DNA of 9,378 nucleotides from IDS-8 sp036381215 (GTDB lineage Bacteria; Pseudomonadota; Gammaproteobacteria; Steroidobacterales; Woeseiaceae): assembly GCA_036381215.1 (NCBI GenBank), contig DASVDF010000027.1, positions 1 through 9,378 of the forward strand. Reading direction: 5' to 3'. Shown one piece after another: positions 7,321 through 9,378 of this stretch; the stretch's first letter is position 1; every line of letters starts with the position of its first letter. The notes below the pieces were generated by a model. That model saw only the letters and a program-made list of their open reading frames with translations. It was not told the DNA's origin and made no database searches. Both the position numbers and the translations under genes were made by a program.

Positions 7321-7510
7321 GGCGCCTCCTGCGGTGTACGACAGCTGACCTGGTTACCTTTCGACCCTAAATTCTCACCTCGGGGTCGGGAGCTGTCGGC
7401 GGCATTTGCGCAAAACCACTTCGGTGGGAAGCCTGTTGTCGCCACGACCGACCCCACCTGTTGCTCTGGTTCGAGAGCGACGGTCGGCACCGGCACAGGC
7501 GGGAGGCGCC
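7321..7510 (+). ncRNA. ssrS: 6S RNA
   Basis: 6S RNA mimics an open promoter and traps sigma-70 RNA polymerase in stationary phase. Here a roughly 190-nt rod-like fold can be traced. The closing stem pairs 7321-7329 (GGCGCCTCC) with 7502-7510 (GGAGGCGCC). The next helix pairs 7344-7350 with 7482-7488. A large central bubble follows (about 7354-7381 and 7456-7481), whose 3' strand carries the small hairpin GCTCT/AGAGC (7463-7467, 7474-7478), as in E. coli 6S. The apical stem pairs 7382-7389 with 7448-7455, and the tip is CCAC-TTCG-GTGG (7416-7427), followed by the GGGAAGCCT seen near the tip in other 6S RNAs. Location between zapA and ygfA agrees. Ends are uncertain by several bases; no strong promoter is visible just upstream, so it may be cut from the zapA transcript. 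Confidence 0.88.
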
Positions 7511-7592
7511 ATCTTCCTTTCTCCCTCTCTTCCCCCGACGCGAGAGGACAGCGGCCATAACGGACGAGAGCACGGCCGAGCGACGTGCCGAA

Positions 7593-8159
7593 GTGCAACG
7601 CGCGAAGCGCGCGTTGCGAAGAAGAGGTTTGGATGCCCGCAGGTCGCTCGATCCCGAGACGCGTCGCATCGCATCGGAACGCATCGCGGCGAAGATCGCC
7701 GCGGCGCACTTCTTCCGCCGCAGCCGCCGCATCGCATGCTACCTGCCGATGCCGGACGAGGTGGACACGTGGCCCCTCATCGAGCGCGCATGGCGCAGGG
7801 ACCAGCGCATTTTCGCGCCGATCTGCGGTCGGACCCGTCTCCTGACGTTTCGCGAGGTGCGTCCGGAGACGACCCTGCTAAGGACCGATTTCGGTTTGCA
7901 GGAGCCGGTTGACGGTGACGAGCTCGCCGCGCGTGAGCTCGATCTCGTCATCACGCCACTCGTTGCTTTCGATGACGCGAGGAGCCGCATCGGTATGGCC
8001 GGCGGCTATTACGATCGCACGTTCTCCTTCCTTCGCGATCGCAGTTTACTCGTGCGACCGAAGCTCGTCGGCGTTGCGTTCGCTTGTCAAAGAGTGGAAA
8101 AAATCCCGCTGAATCCGTGGGATATCGGCGTCTGGCGGGTCGTCACCGAAGCCAGCTGA
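7593..8159 (+). CDS. ygfA: 5-formyltetrahydrofolate cyclo-ligase (YgfA/Fau)
   Basis: This enzyme converts 5-formyltetrahydrofolate to 5,10-methenyltetrahydrofolate using ATP, returning the storage form to the one-carbon pool. From GTG 7593 it has 188 residues, close to E. coli YgfA. Family motifs are CYLPMPDEVDTWPLI (49-63), LVITPLVAFD (118-127), the ATP/substrate loop RIGMAGGYYDRT (132-143) and the tail VEKIPLNPWDIGVW. There is no in-frame ATG before the conserved region. GTG 7593 gives the expected length but has a poor ribosome site. ATA 7557 has AGAGGA 8 nt upstream but is a very rare start codon. TTG 7461 would lie inside 6S RNA and add 44 unlikely residues. Gene order 6S-ygfA is conserved in gammaproteobacteria, where the two share a transcript and ygfA has been linked to antibiotic persistence. 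Function is firm, start is not. Confidence 0.9.
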   Translation: MQRAKRALRRRGLDARRSLDPETRRIASERIAAKIAAAHFFRRSRRIACYLPMPDEVDTWPLIERAWRRDQRIFAPICGRTRLLTFREVRPETTLLRTDFGLQEPVDGDELAARELDLVITPLVAFDDARSRIGMAGGYYDRTFSFLRDRSLLVRPKLVGVAFACQRVEKIPLNPWDIGVWRVVTEAS

Positions 8160-8287
8160 CGCGGCTGCCGGCAGCGGCGCCGCACCATCATCGTGTACGT
8201 CCGCCGCTTGCTTGCTGCGCAGCACGCGGCGTGCGAGTCGCGTTGTCGAGCGATGCAGCGGGCGTCACTCGCGCGTCGCAATCACCC

Positions 8288-8321
8288 GCATGCGACCTCC
8301 TCGTGTTCGCCGATCGCATGC
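8288..8321. repeat. Inverted repeat GCATGCGA / TCGCATGC
   Basis: GCATGCGA (8288-8295) and TCGCATGC (8314-8321) are perfect inverted copies with 18 bp between them, so the centre-to-centre distance is 26 bp. It lies about 100 bp upstream of the promoter candidate of the lysine-rich gene. Each arm contains the palindrome GCATGC. It might be a regulator site or a hairpin in RNA; I know no regulator with this motif. Confidence 0.35.
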
Positions 8322-8402
8322 ATGACTGTTGCTGCGTGTCGTCAGTCGTCATCGAAGCGTTCGAGTCGATCTGAAAAAATGTTAACGGGATCACTTGACT
8401 AG

Positions 8403-8431
8403 CTGGATTTTTGCTTTTTGTTGTATATACT
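8403..8431 (+). promoter_or_regulatory. Candidate promoter of the lysine-rich protein gene
   Basis: TATACT (8426-8431) is a good -10 in a locally AT-rich stretch. The -35 at the correct 17-bp distance, CTGGAT (8403-8408), is weak. A better -35-like TTGACT (8395-8400) lies 25 bp from the -10, too far for normal use. T-rich tracts fill the spacer. Transcription would start near 8438, giving a leader of about 24 nt that includes the ribosome site GGAG (8452-8455). Confidence 0.4.
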
Positions 8432-8461
8432 CAACGCCGGGTACCCGACACGGAGAAACGT

Positions 8462-8806
8462 ATGGCTACCAAGAAGAAGTCTCGCAAGAAAGCTTCGAAG
8501 CGGAAGACAACCGCCAAGAAGCGGAAGGTGACGAAGAAGAAAGCGGCGCCGAAGAAGCGGCGTGCAGCGAAGAAGAAGTCCGCCAAGAAGAAGACGAAGA
8601 AGAAAGGTAAGAAGAAGGCAAAGAAGAAGGCGAAGCGCAAGACGAAGAAGAAGGCTGGCAAGAAGAAAGCAAAGAAGAAGGCCAAAAAGAAAGGCAAGCG
8701 CAAAGCCAAGAAGAAGGCGAGCAAGAAGGCAGCGAAGCGCCGGCCCGCGAAGAGGAAGTCCAAGAAGAAGAGCTCAAAGAAGGCTCCGAGCCGGCCAGCG
8801 ATGTAA
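8462..8806 (+). CDS. Lysine-rich histone H1-like DNA-binding protein
   Basis: The 114-residue protein starts MATKKKSRKKASKRKTT and is almost wholly made of short blocks of three lysines broken by Ala, Thr, Gly or Arg. By my count 59 residues are Lys and 11 Arg (61% basic), about 20 are Ala, and there is no Asp, Glu or aromatic residue. The composition is like the basic tails of bacterial H1-type proteins (Chlamydia Hc1/Hc2, Bordetella BpH1, Pseudomonas AlgP), so I infer a disordered nucleoid protein that neutralises DNA or RNA charge; I do not recognise a named family. GGAG at 8452-8455 lies 6 nt before ATG 8462, fixing the start; an upstream TTG in frame (8411) falls in the promoter. Codon choice is mainly AAG, which makes the coding strand a purine-rich low-complexity tract. 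The gene has its own promoter candidate and terminator, so it is probably monocistronic. Confidence 0.8.
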   Translation: MATKKKSRKKASKRKTTAKKRKVTKKKAAPKKRRAAKKKSAKKKTKKKGKKKAKKKAKRKTKKKAGKKKAKKKAKKKGKRKAKKKASKKAAKRRPAKRKSKKKSSKKAPSRPAM

Positions 8807-8821
8807 ATCGCTGCCGTGGAA

Positions 8822-8838
8822 GAAAGATCAGATCTTTC
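8822..8838. repeat. 17-bp inverted repeat after the lysine-rich gene
   Basis: GAAAGATC and GATCTTTC flank a single A, making a perfect inverted repeat 16 bp after the stop codon of the lysine-rich gene and about 60 bp before its terminator. The one-base centre makes an RNA hairpin of full length impossible, so a DNA-level site for a dimeric protein is more likely than a terminator. It holds two GATC sites. Confidence 0.5.
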
Positions 8839-8895
8839 ATCGAGTTACGCTAGAACGGACTGATGTCGAACTGATCTTGCCTTCTTCCGCGAAAA

Positions 8896-8927
8896 AAATG
8901 TGCCCGCCTGGAAAGGCGGGCACATTT
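8896..8927. terminator. Strong intrinsic terminator, probably two-way
   Basis: AAATGTGCCCGCCT (8896-8909) and AGGCGGGCACATTT (8914-8927) form a perfect 14-bp stem closed by a GGAA (GNRA) loop. On the plus strand ATTTCGTTTC forms the U-rich tail; on the minus strand the run of seven A at 8892-8898 gives a T-tract. It ends the lysine-rich gene transcript and shields rpiA from it. Confidence 0.9.
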
Positions 8928-8983
8928 CGTTTCGGGGTATGATTTCGCGGACCCGCTCACCAATCATTCGGCGAATGGAATCG

Positions 8984-9378
8984 ATGGATCAGTCCGCAAA
9001 GAAAATCAATGTGGCGAAAGCCTCGGTGGAATACATCGAGGACGGCTACTCGCTTGGTATCGGTACCGGCTCGACGGTGAATGTGCTCATCGATCTGCTG
9101 CCGTCGATCCGCCAGCGCATCCAGGCGATCGTGTCGAGCTCGGAAGAGACGACCGCGCGCCTCGAGAAGCACGGCTTCGAGGTCTCGTCGCTGAATTCGA
9201 TCGGGGACATCGATCTCTACATCGATGGCGCCGACGAGGCGACCAAGCACCTGCACCTGGTCAAGGGCGGGGGCGGGGCGCTCACGCGCGAGAAGGTGCT
9301 GGCCGGGGCGGCGCGCAAGTTCGTCTGCATCGTCGACGACTCGAAGCTGGTCGGCATGCTCGGCAAGTTTCCGCTGCC
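8984..9378 (+). CDS. rpiA: Ribose-5-phosphate isomerase A (partial, 3' end outside window)
   Basis: The frame runs to the window edge without a stop (131 complete codons plus two bases). RpiA interconverts ribose 5-phosphate and ribulose 5-phosphate in the pentose phosphate pathway. From ATG 8984 the motifs are GIGTGST (25-31), DGADE (81-85) and KGGGGALTREK (94-104); catalytic D81, D84, K94 and E103 then carry the same numbers as I remember for E. coli RpiA, which favours this start. A second in-frame ATG lies three codons upstream (8975); neither has a clear ribosome site. TATGAT at 8938-8943, just after the terminator, is a possible -10 (start near 8950) without a recognisable -35. No regulatory RNA element is visible. 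The C-terminal third and downstream genes lie outside. Confidence 0.95.
   Translation, partial: MDQSAKKINVAKASVEYIEDGYSLGIGTGSTVNVLIDLLPSIRQRIQAIVSSSEETTARLEKHGFEVSSLNSIGDIDLYIDGADEATKHLHLVKGGGGALTREKVLAGAARKFVCIVDDSKLVGMLGKFPL

Larger units (their letters stand above)
8160..8461. other. Non-coding gap between ygfA and the lysine-rich gene
   Basis: These 302 bp contain no frame that looks like a protein. Just after the ygfA stop lies the self-complementary GCTGCCGGCAGC, which has no T-tract and is at best a weak terminator. An inverted repeat lies at 8288-8321, and the last 80 bp turn AT-rich and hold a candidate promoter. The GC-rich first 200 bp show no small-RNA signature that I can recognise. 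Confidence 0.6.

Noticed and set aside
7321..7510. Signal recognition particle RNA as an alternative to 6S RNA
   Set aside because: A sequence like ACCTGGTTACC recalls 4.5S RNA, but the conserved GGAAGGAAGCAGCC-type core loop is missing and the bubble-plus-hairpin fold and zapA-ygfA location fit 6S.
6915..7709. Minus-strand open frame over zapA, 6S RNA and the start of ygfA
   Set aside because: It is antisense to two identified genes and a structured RNA and shows no motif.
8160..8185. GCTGCCGGCAGC after ygfA as a terminator
   Set aside because: The palindrome is short and has no T-tract downstream.
8395..8610. Glutamate-rich frame overlapping the lysine-rich gene
   Set aside because: Repeated AAG codons read one base off give GAA and AGA, so acidic or Arg-rich frames arise automatically. 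It has no ribosome site.
8685..8700. Possible slippery sequence in the lysine-rich gene
   Set aside because: GCC AAA AAG lacks the preceding A needed for an A-AAA-AAG slip site, and no product in the other frame would make sense.
8431..8763. Minus-strand frame rich in Phe and Leu that looks like a membrane protein
   Set aside because: It is the complement of lysine codons (CTT, TTC, TTT) and has no start signals; it would also read into the promoter of the opposite gene.

Overview
The window looks like core chromosome of a high-GC gammaproteobacterium. The main evidence is gene order: the ygfB-pepP-ubiH-ubiI block on the minus strand faces away from a zapB-like/zapA/6S RNA/ygfA block on the plus strand, with rpiA just beyond. 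The same neighbourhood is known from E. coli and Pseudomonas. The GC content and the next-door inactive transglutaminase/glutamate-ligase-like pair fit a non-enteric lineage, but I cannot name the order or genus. No insertion sequence, phage gene, CRISPR array, tRNA or rRNA is visible.

Layout, left to right. Positions 1-2058 (minus) hold an ATP-grasp ligase related to RimK (3' end outside the window) and, just upstream of it in transcription, a membrane protein joining a degenerate transglutaminase domain to seven transmembrane helices. A gap of 137 bp carries a candidate promoter for this pair. Positions 2196-6555 (minus) form a tight four-gene run transcribed ygfB, pepP, ubiH, ubiI; it supplies two flavin hydroxylases of ubiquinone synthesis plus a proline aminopeptidase and a UPF0149 protein.

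A divergent gap of about 120 bp separates this from the plus-strand genes. These are a short coiled-coil protein (TIGR02449 type, ZapB-like) that seems to be made from a leaderless message, then zapA, a 6S RNA whose secondary structure can be followed base by base, and ygfA (5-formyltetrahydrofolate cyclo-ligase), which starts with GTG. The grouping links Z-ring assembly, stationary-phase control of RNA polymerase by 6S RNA, and folate salvage.

A 302-bp non-coding stretch then leads to a gene for a 114-residue protein that is 61% Lys+Arg and has no acidic residue, probably a histone H1-like nucleoid protein. It ends with a 17-bp inverted repeat and a strong, probably two-way terminator. The window closes with the first 131 codons of rpiA (ribose-5-phosphate isomerase A).

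I found no convincing new biological system. The points most worth a second look are the lysine-rich protein and its flanks, the leaderless zapB-like gene, the missing AUG of ygfA next to the 6S RNA, and the poorly understood inactive transglutaminase/ATP-grasp pair.
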